Assembly: GCA_905221605.1 (NCBI GenBank)
Contig: CAJNDS010002282.1
Span: forward strand, 62,001-126,000
From: Symbiodinium natans
Taxonomy: Eukaryota > Sar > Dinophyceae > Suessiales > Symbiodiniaceae
Direction: 5' to 3'
Length of the DNA: 64,000 nt
Shown here piece by piece: positions 49,735-60,620 of the stretch (positions are counted from its first letter, which is position 1; every line of letters begins with the position of its first letter). The translations under genes were made by a program, and so were the position numbers. The notes beneath the pieces were generated by a model. The model was given only the letters and a program-made list of their open reading frames with translations. It was not told the origin of the DNA and searched no databases.

Positions 49735-52641
49735 CTCAGCCAAAGCTGAAGCTGCGAAAGGCTATGCCAGCGAGAACCCTCAGATGGGCTACACACAAGG
49801 CATGTGCTTCCTCGCCGCAGTCGCTTGCGCATCCGGAGGCAGGGTTTCAGTGACGGTTTCAGCAGTGCTTGCACCACTACCGCCTGCTTTCGCAACCGAT
49901 GTTTGGATTTTGGATGCTTAAGGTTTAATTGTAGGCTTATGGCGATTGTTGCCTGCGACGGGCAGGGACGGGCGGAGGGGCACTTGCAGTGGAGACTAAG
50001 ACTATGCCTCCCATGCGTCAGGCCGGCATGATGCTGGCCATCGTTTTGCGAGTTTCATGTCAGATCTTCAGCAACTCGGCAGTCGGCTCTTTGTCGCTGA
50101 TGTCACGTTGCTCTTTTATTTGCCGTTCTCTGCTCCAGAAGCCAACGCAAGGACGCTATGGTCGCCAGGTTTTCCGATGTTGCGGGAGGGCATGCCACTG
50201 TTGAAAGAGCAGCTGGGCCAGTGGGACCTGGAGCTGAGCCACCACCTTTTGGAAGGTGTAGGCAGGGGAGGGGGAGAGGCATAGAACCAAGTCGATCTAC
50301 GATGGGGCCGGTTGAGGATTCTAGATTCGACCTCCTCATAGACAGGATTCTGGTTGAGGGGACTTTCTGAGAATACATCCCGACAGGATTGAATCTCACG
50401 GCAGTCCTTCCCACTGCCTGGCTGTCTATGTTCCTCGGCTGTTCTTGAGTTTGCTTGGCTCAGACATCCGTGGTGTCCGGTGGTTGTTATTCCTTTTTAG
50501 GGTCATCACATCACAGCAAGTGGGACATACATACATACACACATATATATATATATATGAATATAAATACGAATGCAAAAACAAATATGAACATACATAT
50601 AAATAAGTATAAATGTAAATGTAATTTGAAATATATGCATATCGCCCACTTGGGTCATGCGTGCTTCTGTTGGGTTGTGAGATTCCTAAGACAAGAAGCC
50701 CTGGGCTCTTCCGCCGACTGATACGTGTGTCAAGCACAGGTCGCAGCAAGTCCCCTGTAAAAAGGCATGGGAACACGGGCACCAGTGGTGCTCTAAAACA
50801 TGTAGGAAAAATTCAATAGGTACGCTTTTCATTGTATGTGTTTTAGACACATATGTATATATATATATATATACATATGTATGTCCCACTTACTGTATCT
50901 CAATAGGTATTCAAAAACAAAAAGAAGCAGAGAGACGGCACCCGGAATGTTTTTGAGAGCCTTTCTCGCGAGGTTCGGGAAGTGGCTGCCCTTTGACCAG
51001 CTCCTGGAGGCCGTGCCCTTCCTCGCATCGGCTGGCCTTCCAGGGTTCCTGACTCCAAGTCGCAATGGAAGTCCGCTATTGTTGTTCTTCTTCTTATTAC
51101 TGTGATTATGGTTATATGATTATATTATTATTATTTCTATTGTTATATTGTCTATGGTTAGTATGTTTATCTTATCTTAATACGATTTCCTGCTGTGTGA
51201 GAACCGAAATGCCTGAACATGTCCGGGCGTTCCCTTCGAAGCCTGCTGCAAAAGGGTTCTCAGTTCCCCGGGCTCAAACGCGTTTAGGGTTTAGGGAGTT
51301 TAGGGGTCATATGTGCTGCTGGTGTAGGTGACATGTTCCATGTGACGTTCCCAGCCGACGTCCCAAGCCCGGATGCAAAATGGGTTTAGGGTGGAGTAGG
51401 GGGAGAGAAGGGTTTGAGCACGCATGACGTAGAAGCTGTCCGCAGTCGAGGACGTTGACTGTCGTTGTCCTCATGTCGTCACCTGGCAAAGACACCTGCC
51501 AGAGGTGTGAGGGAGGATTGAACTGATTGTAAACATCCAATATCCCGAACCCTCGCCACAGAACCCATAGGGCCATAAGGCCGTAAGCTGAGATCGGACA
51601 TAAGAAGCCAACAAATGAAAACGATCGCCGCTCCTGGACTGGAAGCATTGAAAGCTGCGCTTGATACAGCTTGGAAGACTATCGGAGTGTGTTGGCCTGG
51701 GCATTTGTTGAGCTTGTTGGGTAGCCTTTGGTGGTTGTGTTACAAGTTGTGCTCATCCTAAACTTGGGATGTTCCCCCTTAATACAAACAGTCCTGAATA
51801 GGGATTATAGTACCCCCTATTGTGATGCCCATTAAGGACTGCTCGGATATCCCAACCCTAAAACCTTAAACTCAACCCTGAAACCTTTGGTCTCGGTGTG
51901 AGGTTCCCTGCCAGCCTCGAATAGTCCCTCCGCGGAGTGGCCTGAGAAGGATAGCTAGGCGGGTGGAGAAAACAGCCCTTCCAGGGGCTTCTGAACCCTG
52001 AACCCTGAACTCCAAACCCTAAACCCCAAACCCCAAGCCCCCGTAAACGCTTGCGACACAGGTGGAAAAAAACCCTAAACCCTAAACCCCAAACCGGAAC
52101 TAGGCCCTGCAATGTGGCCTGAGTGTCAGCTAGGCGGGTGGCAAAAAAAAAACCCAAACCCCAAACCCTAAACCCTGCCCAGGTACCGAGCTGAGCTCTT
52201 GGGCTGCAGCAACGTCGAGGAAGCGCTGCTCTTCTTCAACTCCTTGCGGAAGAGACCGGCTCCACCGAACCTGCTGTATCTGTGTCACCAGAAGTTGCCC
52301 ATGTTCACCCAGCAGGCGGGGGGTTAGGTTTAGGGTTTAGGGTTTAGGGTTTAGGGTTTTAGGGTTTAGGGTTTAGGGTTTAGGGATGTTTAGGGTTTAG
52401 GGTTTAGGGGTTGCCCATGTTCACCCAGCAGGCGGGGGTTGAGGCAGGAGTCAAGTCGCGTTTGTGTTTTTTTGGGTTTGGATCTGTTGCTATTAGGGGT
52501 GCCCATCTTCACCCAAAAGAGCAATTTGTTGTGAGGGCCAGCTTAGCCGAGAGTTCAGTTGAGGAGTGTCAAGTGCCACCAGCCACCAAGATCGCCATGA
52601 CTGTCCCCTGTTTGCAGGTCGTGTTGCCAACGTCATACTGA
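49735..52641 (+). CDS. TBC-domain protein (Rab GTPase-activating), fragmentary model
   Basis: TBC domains switch off Rab GTPases by supplying an arginine and a glutamine finger. The glutamine-finger block is plain: YASENPQMGYTQGMCFLAA (about 49750-49835), with Gln in Y-x-Q-G. A second exon, about 50169-50262, reads PMLREGMPLLKEQLGQWDL and ELSHHLLEGV, the usual helix after that block. A third, about 50945-51060, reads FLARFGKWLPFDQLLEAV, matching the family's LPF-x-x-x-L-R-x-W-D helix loosely. A fourth, about 52185-52315, reads ELLGCSNVEEALLFFNSLR, like the domain's last helices, and is spliced to 52432-52641. The arginine-finger exon was not found upstream, and several junctions are unresolved. 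The order along the DNA matches the order in the domain. Confidence 0.6.
51764..51855. mobile_element. MITE family A, copy 5, inside the TBC gene region
   Basis: Left end TTGGGATGTTCCCCCTTAAT, right arm TTAAGGACTGCTCGGATATC CCAA with an internal deletion of the AGTATAAGGGGGAA part. Confidence 0.8.
51914..52176. repeat. Two copies of module 2 with CCCTAAA/CCCCAAA tracts
   Basis: Copy at 51914-51973 (TAGTCCCTCCGCGGAGTGGC then GCTAGGCGGGTGGAGAAAA) is diverged. Copy at 52094-52152 (CCGGAACTAGGCCCTGCAAT then CAGCTAGGCGGGTGGCAAAA) runs through ten A residues into CCCAAACCCC and CCCTAAA units. Tracts of CCCTGAA, CCCCAAA and CCCTAAA units fill 51990-52096. Confidence 0.7.
52295..52438 (+). repeat. 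TTTAGGG array between 28-bp direct repeats, probable intron
   Basis: TTGCCCATGTTCACCCAGCA followed by GGCGGGG occurs at 52295-52322 and again at 52411-52437. Between them are about eleven TTTAGGG units with GGTTAGG and TTTAGGGATG variants. Reading through gives a stop in the first unit. Removing 52316-52431 (GC...AG before GC, 116 bp) leaves one copy of the repeat and joins MFTQQ to AGVEAGVKSR in frame, open to 52641. Confidence 0.75.
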
Positions 52642-53690
52642 CCTGCTCTCGTCTTCCTCTCACTGCTGCTTTTCAGAATCTGAAAAGCAAGCTCGTGCGA
52701 ACCCCGCGTAGCTTAGGGCTGTTCATTTTCCATTTCACTGTTGGCCCGATGTCCCGAGATCGAAGCCAGGATGTATTGGGTTATTTCGACAGCCTCTCTT
52801 GTTTTCGACGTGCAAGTCGGCGCTTCAACGCCCCTTGCACCAGTAATTACAAACGACCTCCATGCAGTTCAGTTCGGATCTTGACTTCCAAACAACCTGC
52901 ATTGCTTGTCGGAGCACGTTTGCGGATTGCAGACGAGAGTGCAACAGCAGCATACTCTTTGGGAAGCAGAGGGGGAGTTGTTTTTGGAGGAACGGCGTGT
53001 TCCGATGAGCCTCTTTGACAAAGAAGGCAAGGGGCCAATACCATAACCGCGAGCATCATGTGAGCGCTCACGTGATGCATGCGGTTTCAGAGCAGGCCTC
53101 AGAGTCAGCCGGCAGCCAAGCTGCACAAGACGCTTTCTGCCAAATTTCTTGGTGTACGCCTGGCGATCACCATGGTCCATTCCCCTCAGTCCAGTTTGCT
53201 TCGTTCTGCCTGCATTTGCTGCAGCGGGGACGCGGGGCCCTGCACAGCTGCCTGGCGCTGAAACTTCACTGTGAACGTTGACCCTGACAATCCCTGACGT
53301 ATGGACTCTCTGCTGCTTGTTCTTCTGACTTTTTGCTGGCCCCTTTGAAACTCAGGCCTCAGCTGGGTGGCTTGCTTAGGGCGGGCTCCGAAGCTGTGTA
53401 AGCTGCGTGCACGCCGACGGCTTGGCGGTAAATTGTGGCACAATTTCGCAGCAGATGCCCTTGATGTTTCAACCCCAGCATGGTGAATTTACGTACCAAT
53501 ACTATCCACTTGTAGTTCCGCATCTCCTCTGAGGAGGTAAGATAAGGTATGCACGGCACAGCTTTGAATTCCAACCACCCGGCCGCACACGCGAAGTTCG
53601 ATGCGAAGTGCAGACGGGTGGAATTTGATGCTTGTTTTTCCTCGGTTCGTTGGCCCGGTAACGGGCCAAAGTCTGTTTTGCAGCCTTCGA
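52642..53690. other. No gene assigned
   Basis: The plus strand near 53073-53140 reads HAVSEQASESAGSQAAQDA, protein-like but unassigned; it may belong to the gene ending at 53815. Confidence 0.3.
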
Positions 53691-53815
53691 CTGTGCTTGG
53701 CAGCCTGCGGAAGGTTGAGTTTGAAAAGGACGAAGCGGAGAGTGACCCGGCTGGTGAAGTGAACGCCGCATCAAGGCATGAGGCCACAAGGCTATCAGAT
53801 TACTTAAGTGGATGA
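53691..53815 (+). CDS. Candidate 3'-terminal exon
   Basis: After the acceptor GTTTTGCAG the frame reads VLGSLRKVEFEKDEAESDP, AGEVNAASRHEATRLSDYL and SG then TGA. It is hydrophilic and protein-like. It could close the TBC gene or an unknown gene just upstream of the helicase; 212 bp separate it from the helicase start. Confidence 0.4.
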
Positions 53816-54027
53816 GGCTCCTCGGATAGTAATCATCTGCAGCATCAGTTCTGTAGAATGGCACCCGTGCCCTCGAGTCCTAGAAGCACATCGGACATGC
53901 AGGGGCCAAAGTGTCAGTTCTTGGCAGCAAGCAGAAGTCCTGCAGCAGAAACAGATATTCATTGTTCCCCCCCCCCCCCATATGCAGAAGTCGGACAGCC
54001 AGCGCCCCACTTTCAAATGTATTTGAC

Positions 54028-55887
54028 ATGGCCCTGGCATCCAAGCTGAAGAAGCGCCGGACTGCCCGGAAAGTGAGCCGGCCAGTGGAGCCTGAGAACC
54101 CCAGGCCGCAAGGACAGGACCCACCTGGTCCCACCAGACCAAAGAGAAAGCAAGGGGCCCGGCGGAAGGCTGTGAAAGCCGAAGCTGAGGCGCCAGATGG
54201 GCCTGAGCCGGCGGAGCCTGAGCAGAAGCTTTTCCAGACAAACACCTCCTTTGCTAAGCTGGGCTTGGCGAAGTGGATCGTTGACACATGCGGGAAGTTA
54301 GGCATGAACTACCCGACCGATATTCAAGCCATGGCCATCCCCCCGGTACTGTCGGGAAAGAATATTGCAGGGAATGCTCGCACTGGCAGCGGCAAGACTG
54401 CCTGCTACAGCCTCCCCATCCTCCACTCTCTCTCCAAGGATCCCTATGGAGTGTTCGCTCTGATCTTGGTTCCCGTGCGAGAGCTTGCTTTTCAGGTTGC
54501 CGATAACTTCCGTGCCATGGGCCAGGCCATTAACGTCAGTGTTGGGGAGATCGTCGGCGGACGCGACTTCTCCATTCAGAGCAGGCTGATCGCTGACCGG
54601 ACGCATGTCTTGGTGGCCACACCGGGTCGGCTTGCCGACCTGCTACGGGGAGACTTCGCATTAGCCAGAGCTTTTCGCAAGATACGCACCTTCGTGCTGG
54701 ACGAAGCCGATGCTTGGAGTTCCTGCAAAGCGCTTTTCAGTGTAGGCATCTGCACTAGCGTAGCACGTGGCTTGACGTCTTGCTCAGTTAACCGTGCGAC
54801 CTACATCTATCTGGGATCAGCATGACATGCATGTTCAGCCGAAATTCCCAAGGACCAGCTGCTGACAGAAACCTTCGAGGACCCCTTGAGCCGGATTTTG
54901 GAAGTGCTTCCGGAGTCGCGGCAAACCTTGTTTTTCTCCGCTACGATTACGGAGTGCATCGAGAAGCTGCGGAAGGGAAAGGATTTGATGCTTGTCGATG
55001 CAAACCCAAGGGAGGAGAGCCTGCAGAACTTGACACAACTCTATGTCTTCGTCCCGAAGTCGGTACAGGTCAACTATCTGCACTACCTGTTGAAAGCACA
55101 TTTCTCCGACGAGAGCTGTATAATTTTCGCGCAGACGATTGAGGAATGTCAGCTTTTCACGACCATGCTGGACATTTTGGGCTTTGCGGTGACCGGCCTG
55201 CATTCCCTGCAGTCGCAAAGGCAGCGGCTGGCAAGCCTCGGAAAGTTCCGAGCAAGCCGCGCCGACATTCTACTGGCAACGGATGTCGCCAGCCGAGGGC
55301 TCGACATCCCCATGGTGGGAGTTGTGACTTCGTGGCTGAGCACACTTTACACTTTGTGGGATACTATAATCCCCTCTAGAACTGAAAGTGTACACCTTGT
55401 TTTGGGGGCTTATGAACTCAGCAACTAAGGTGATAAATGTGGGGCTGCCCTTCGATGCAGCCTCCTACGTACATCGCGCCGGGCGCACCGCCCGTGCCGG
55501 GCGACCTGGCAAGGTCGTGTCGCTCATGTCAGAGCTGGATGTGCCCCGTGTGCAGGCCATCGAAGAGACTTAGTAGTAGAGTAGGTAACCTTTAGCCTTT
55601 TTTGGGTAGTCTCATCCCAATAGAATCCCACAGGTTATCCTTTAATTCCCCCAGGTTACTGGACAACTAAGGAGAGAATCGGTAAGCAGCTGGAGCTGTT
55701 GCCAACCAAGGAGGAAGAGGCGATTAAGCTGCTCTCTCGGACAACAAAGGCGTATCAACGCGCGGAGCTCCTGCTGTCGGAGGTCGGTTTCACTGACCAA
55801 GTGGCCGAACACCGTGGGGCTCAGCAAGCCCTGAAGAAGTCTAGGAGGATTTCGAAGCCCAACAAGAAGAGGTCGGCAAACGCATAG
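54028..55887 (+). CDS. DDX49: DEAD-box ATP-dependent RNA helicase, DDX49/Dbp8 type
   Basis: A nucleolar helicase type that in yeast and animals serves ribosome biogenesis. Exons 54028-54708, 54853-55323, 55430-55564 and 55672-55887 join in phase 0 to a 500-residue protein (human 483, yeast 431). A basic N-terminal tail (KLKKRRTARK) precedes the core. Motifs by residue: Q motif around 75-100 (FAKLGL to PTDIQ), Walker A ARTGSGKT 117-124, PVRELA 149-154, GG 177-178, TPGR 198-201, DEAD 225-228, SAT 256-258, ATDVASRGLD near 370, and HRAGRTAR 399-406. Motif Ia has V for the usual T. The C-terminal tail ends SKPNKKRSANA. Introns are GA-AG, GT-AG and GA-AG; the last D of DEAD is completed by the first exon-exon join. 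The start ATG leaves a 39-codon open extension upstream that holds a C run and is not family-like. Confidence 0.92.
55324..55429 (+). mobile_element. Introner IE-2 (GT-AG intron in DDX49)
   Basis: 106 bp. Target copy GTGA, then CTTCGTGGCTGAGCACACTT, ending GAACTCAGCAACTAAG, then GTGA again. The left end CTTCGTGGCTGAG pairs with the complement of the right end, CTTAGTTGCTGAG. Further in, ACACTTT is mirrored by AAAGTGT. Excision joins MVGV to VINVGLPFDA exactly as in the family. Confidence 0.85.
55565..55671 (+). mobile_element. Introner family IE-1, copy 3 (GA-AG intron in DDX49)
   Basis: 107 bp. Target copy GAGA, then CTTAGTAGTAGAGTAGGTAA, ending GTTACTGGACAACTAAG, then GAGA. Excision joins RVQAIE to ERIGKQLELL, matching the family's A-I-E-E-x-I-x-K-x-L. 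Confidence 0.88.
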
Positions 55888-57926
55888 TAAGATCTCATGT
55901 TTCACCGCGTGATGGCACATGGACATTGTCGAGTGCAAAGAAACAACTGTGGCTCATCGTCCAACTGAGCTGCTTGAAGCCTGTGAAGATGGTCCAAGCT
56001 TTGTGGAATTTACTTATAAAATATGAGTATGAATAGTTTTAGTAAGAGAAATAATAATAAGAATTTTATTAGTCATAGTAATAGTACCATTAACAGTCTG
56101 TTGCAGGCCTCCTGGGAATCATCACTGGCACTGATCGGGCCGTTTGCGGCGGCTTTCCATCGCGAGGACTTGTTGACACATGTGGCGCCGGGCACCTCCC
56201 CATCACTTCTGTCAAGGTAGAGGTAGCGTGCCCCAAGTTGCATGCGACTTGGGCAGGCGGCGCTAGACTGCTAGACCACAGAGGGTGAGTTCACCCACCT
56301 CACGTCGCTACTGGCTCATGCGAGCCCCACAGCATGCCGCATTCTCGACTACATACCTCTACGTAGCTACACGCACTGAGTCCAGCGTCGAGCATAGAAG
56401 CACACAGCACCCATTGCACCACGGATACTACAGTTTCTGCTGCTCATGGATCTATTTTCGAAAGAAGCTTAGTCCGAGTTGGCAGAATGGGCCATGCCAC
56501 GCTCTGCCACTCCACCCCGTGCCGTGGGCACCCGCGGGTCCAGCCGCAGCCGAGATTTTGTCGAGTCTGGTGCCAATCAGAAGGAGCTACGCCTTGTCAG
56601 GGGATGCATTCCATAACACGGCAGAGGTTCCCAATTTTTGGTATTGATGACTTGAGTCAGACGAGTTCTCAATATCGCAGACAACAAACTGACGCATTTT
56701 GGCATCTCTGTTTTCTTTTTGCGAAGGAGCAGACGACCGTAGCACAGCAGTTCCTGCAGGCTGGATGCTTTCAAACAGGTAAGGGTTGCCTCGGGGTGGG
56801 CTTGAAAGCTAGAGTAGCTTGCAGCAGCAGCAAACAGTCCGGCCTCGTCACGCACAACTTGCTGGCAGCGTCATGTGCACCTCAGAGGCGGCTGTGGATG
56901 GGATGGCAACTGGTGCCGTCACCGTACTGCGCAAAACCTTGCCGGCTGGGCTGCGCCCAGCAGCTTCGCGCTCCCCACGGACCTGAGATGTAGCAGTCAC
57001 AGCTTGCTTTCGCTGGCTTGTTGGTCCCAGCATAACTGCATTGCTGCATCTGTTCCAATTATGTTACTATAGGCAAAGAGGCCAGTGTGGCATTTGCGTG
57101 CGCATCCTTTTGGTCAGTGAACCCCATGCCCTGATAAAGAATATCTGAAGTCCCTAGGACGCAAAATGCAAAATGTGCTTGTCGTGAGCTTTGGAGCTGG
57201 CAAGTAGATCAATCCGCACTGGAAGCGGCTCAAAAGAACCCTCCCCAGAATGCATGACCCCACAGCCCTGAAGATGTAGACCCCTTGCCGATTTGGCTGT
57301 TCTGCAATCTGTTTTTTGGCCCTTCTGGCATTTTCAGTAGGGAAGAGTAGAGAGAGGCTGTCGTAGTGCGTCGGTGGTTTGATGGAGGTTGGAGGAAGAC
57401 TGTCGTAGTGCATCGGTGGTTGGATGGAGGATTGTTGTCTCAAGACCCTGACTGATTGTCTGTTTGTGTTGTGCTCTTCAACTGTATATTATATGTTTAG
57501 GTTGGCGAGCCTCAGTAGCCCCTGCGACCGGGAATTAGGGTCGAGAGTCGAAGTCCTTGCCGAGTCATGGGAACCCTGAATGCTTGATAGACCTGTAAAT
57601 AGCAGAAAAAGATCTAATGTTCATTCGATGCTCGTTGTTCACTACATAGAACCAACTTAACCAACACGATCTCCCAATCACATATTTATCCCGGAACACG
57701 TGAACGCCGTTTTGCCAATCGTTGCTCGATCTTGTTTGGCTTCTCATCGCTCCCGACCAGCTCTTGTCCGCAAGGAGCAAGAGCCAACGCAAAGAAGAGA
57801 CGGTCCGGCGACACTCGGCCCATGCCCCTGCCAGCACGAAAGGAAGTGCCAGAGGCAAGGTTGGCCACTTTTGGGGAGCAGTGCTCTAAGGTCATGTAGG
57901 TTGACGATACCCCATTGCCATTCCAG
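55888..57926. other. No gene recognised
   Basis: 56020-56100 is AT-rich with TAATAATAAG units. ORFs at 56285-56993 and on the minus strand at 57114-57443 have no motifs; the latter contains a short direct repeat (GTCGTAGTGCGTCGGTGG and GTCGTAGTGCATCGGTGG). Confidence 0.4.
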
Positions 57927-58093
57927 AAAGGCGCATCGGCCTTCCTCTTCAACGAAGACCGGCTGCAGCGCAGGGAGTCCAGTCATTCCCTCAGTGCAGC
58001 GACTGAAGCCGCGGTGCACGCCATTGCCACAGAGATCTTGGAAGCGGAGGAATGGAGAGACTCTGGGATGCGCGCTTATCGGGCTAAACGAAG
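57927..58093 (+). CDS. Candidate internal exon, unknown protein
   Basis: Acceptor CATTCCAG, then 55 codons reading GASAFLFNEDRLQRRESSH, SLSAATEAAVHAIATEILE and AEEWRDSGMRAYRAKRR, then donor GAAG before GTATTT. Strongly helical and protein-like. A continuation near 58215-58330 (RRSQRRRREMKRLSPAAPL) is possible. No family recognised. Confidence 0.5.
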
Positions 58094-58329
58094 GTATTTC
58101 ATAGGAGTCTAGTCCGAAGACTGGAAAGGATGCACGCTATATAGGGGTCGGAATAGTTACTAAGAGTATTCCCTTATGATCCCTTTATGAATACACTATG
58201 ATAACCACCAAGCCCTGCGCAGGAGATCACAACGTCGGCGCCGAGAGATGAAGCGGCTCAGTCCAGCCGCGCCACTCGCCACGCACAACTTGCTACTCTT
58301 TTGGCCCGCTGCGGCTGAACTAAGACATG

Positions 58330-58418
58330 GGTGGTTCACGAAAATGGGGGGCCCTAAACATAGTAGGATTGCCTTATAGTAAGTACCCCAATTAGGTACC
58401 CTAATTTCGGAAACCACC
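58330..58418. mobile_element. Inverted-repeat element, group G-like
   Basis: Left end GGTGGTTCACGAAAATGGGG, right end ACCCTAATTTCGGAAACCAC C, with CCTTATAGTAAG inside. An 89-bp MITE-like unit. Confidence 0.65.
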
Positions 58419-59181
58419 ACATGACTGCCCTGGAGGGATGCAACAAGTTTTCGTGCCGGGCTTTCGCAGAACCTGCGGGCTCGTACACCACATGTGGAAG
58501 CGGCAGCTCAACTGTTGCTACTGTAGTTGCTTCATTTTTGCAAGCACTTCCGGATTTGCAGGCATGGCACCTTTCTGGTGGTCACGGGTCGTGCAAGCAA
58601 AGCTGTCGAAGCTTAATGTCAAAAAACTATACAACATAGACGCACATAAAAACTCATAAATAAAATATAAACCATATAAATACATGTGTCAATATCAATA
58701 CAAACATAAATAGTCACATGTGCCGAGGACTTGTGCCAGATGCTGGCGCCCCGGACACAACCGCCTGACCCATGGGCTTCCAGTGACTTAGGGATACTTG
58801 GAAATGTTTTATTTATAGGGTTTAGGGTTAGGGTTTAGGGTAAAAGGGGTATTATAATTCCTAAGAAACAGCAAAAAGTTATAAGTTCAGTCTAGGTGAG
58901 TCAGAGGCCGAGTCTGAAGATTCCAAGAAAGAGGACCCACTTCCTTGGGGCGTGGTCTGGACTTGTCTGCAAGGGAAAGGCGTCCAACTTCTCGTCGTGG
59001 GATGTCCTGCGGCTTTCGTCCTAAGCGTCTTAAATTAAGATTCGGGGAGGTTGCATGGGCTTCGGAAGCACATGTTGAAAAAGCCTGCTGCGTCTAGCGG
59101 ATTCTCTTATCCGTTCAACATCTTGCGCACGCCTTGAAGACTTGAAGATGAAGAAGGGAAGGAACACTTGGCCAATTGCAG
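58419..59181. other. No gene; one telomere-like tract
   Basis: AT-rich AACATAAATA-type sequence at 58620-58710; TTTAGGG units at 58816-58842. Nothing coding is supported. Confidence 0.5.
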
Positions 59182-59290
59182 ATACGGGGGTTCCATCATC
59201 AGGGGTTCCTTATGATGGTCTTGATTACGACGGAATGCTACTATTTTGTGGTCTATTTTAGGGGTCCCTTGTTTTCGTAAACTCCCGTAT
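59182..59290. mobile_element. Inverted-repeat element, group G
   Basis: Left end ATACGGGGGTTCCATCATCA, right end TTTTCGTAAACTCCCGTAT, with TTCCTTATGATGG and TAGGGGTCCCTTG boxes. 109 bp. Confidence 0.6.
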
Positions 59291-59850
59291 TGGAAGCTGA
59301 ATAGAACTCAGAGAGGCCCACCAACCCTTGCAGGAGTCATCGGCATCGGCCTCTGCACGTTTGTCAGCACCCGCCATTCAGGACGAGGCCCCGAACAGAA
59401 TTCATATCAATGTTTCTGTAGCCCAGTGCATAAGCTACGAAAAACGGCATCCGAGTTGTATCATCAAAGAGCAGGTAGAGCAGGTGGCACGACTGTAGGT
59501 CCGGCCGACTGTTGCCGCTTCATCCGCAGATTTTTCTCATGATCGCTGTAACAATGCAAACGTCTTCGTGGTGTCAGAGGGGCGTGAGTGATTGTGCGCG
59601 GTACGGGAGGCCAGCGCCTCCCTTTCAACGCTCCGGAGCTCCGGATCGGGGGCGCCCTCTGCGGAGCCCGAGGGCGAGCCCTCCGAGCCGCGCCGCAGTC
59701 GCGGGCGGGAGCGCGGAGGAGCCAAGTCGTGGCAGCATGTGGTGGGCTATAAAACCCTGAGCCCTAAGTAGCCCCAAACCGTGGATTCGGTCCAAAGAGC
59801 TGACAGAAGATGTGACTGCTGCTCAGACTGCGGTCTAGGGTTCTCCCTAA
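59291..59850. other. GC-rich island; no gene assigned
   Basis: 59595-59715 is much richer in G and C than its surroundings (GGGGGCGCCCTCTGCGGAG and similar), with frequent CG. The plus-strand ORF across it is proline/serine/arginine-rich and without motif. It might be exonic or a promoter-type island. Confidence 0.35.
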
Positions 59851-60321
59851 ACCCTAAACCCTAAACTGGCCCTAAACCCTAAACCCTCGCAGGACCGCGC
59901 CAAAGCTCCCCGTCACCGACCGACGCCGCCCGCTTGCACCGCGCGCTGAGCCAAGTTCAGACCTGCACCTCGAAAGGCCACTTCTCCGAGGTGCGATCTT
60001 TAGAAAAATGGTATCCATTATTGTTTATAATAACAATAGTAATCCCATTAATAATCATAAAAAATAGTAGTCCTAATAATCATCATAATAACAATAATAA
60101 TACTGGGCTACCTTACATCGGTGGTGCTTTCCTGTTGCCATGCACCCAGTCTGTAGGCCATCCAGGCCTGCTTGCCGGCACTTCACGGCCCACAGGCGGG
60201 TTCGGTCAGCAATTTTGCCAGCAGAGTACTCCGCGTGCTTCCTTCTATTTTGATGAGCCTGTTTTTGCAACCCTAAACCCTAAACCCCTAAACTTTTTCA
60301 CCATAGGAACAGCACGACAGA

Positions 60322-60357
<36 letters not shown>

Positions 60358-60360
60358 GTC
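59851..60360. repeat. CCCTAAA tracts, AT repeat, weak exon
   Basis: CCCTAAA units at 59848-59888 and 60270-60295; ATAATAACAATAATAA-type sequence at 60025-60105; AT dinucleotides at 60324-60355. Just after the first tract, 59920-60005 reads RALSQVQTCTSKGHFSEVR, a possible exon. Confidence 0.55.
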
Positions 60361-60369
60361 ACACGCTCC

Positions 60370-60620
60370 GCGTGCCCCCCAGCACTGGAATGATGTTCCG
60401 GCAGCTCTCCATGTACCAACAACTACGCACCCAATGCTTTGCCCCCCCCCTAACCAGCTGGGAAGATGCAGGTCGTATAGCAAAAGAGATGCTGCATGCA
60501 GGACAACGCCAGATCTGGGCCCAACAGGAATGGAGGAAGTTCCTAAATGATCGCGAAATGGGGTTTGTCAACAAGCGGCATGAGCAACCAGGGGGACAGG
60601 GAGGGGGAAGGGCTGTTGGA
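60370..60620 (+). CDS. Candidate exon, unknown protein
   Basis: The plus strand reads GMMFRQLSMYQQLRTQCFA, then LTSWEDAGRIAKEMLHAGQ, RQIWAQQEWRKFLNDREMG and FVNKRHEQP. It is helical, rich in charged and aromatic residues, and unlike flanking noise. The C run at 60442-60450 is within the frame. Family unknown; splice sites not fixed. Confidence 0.45.
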
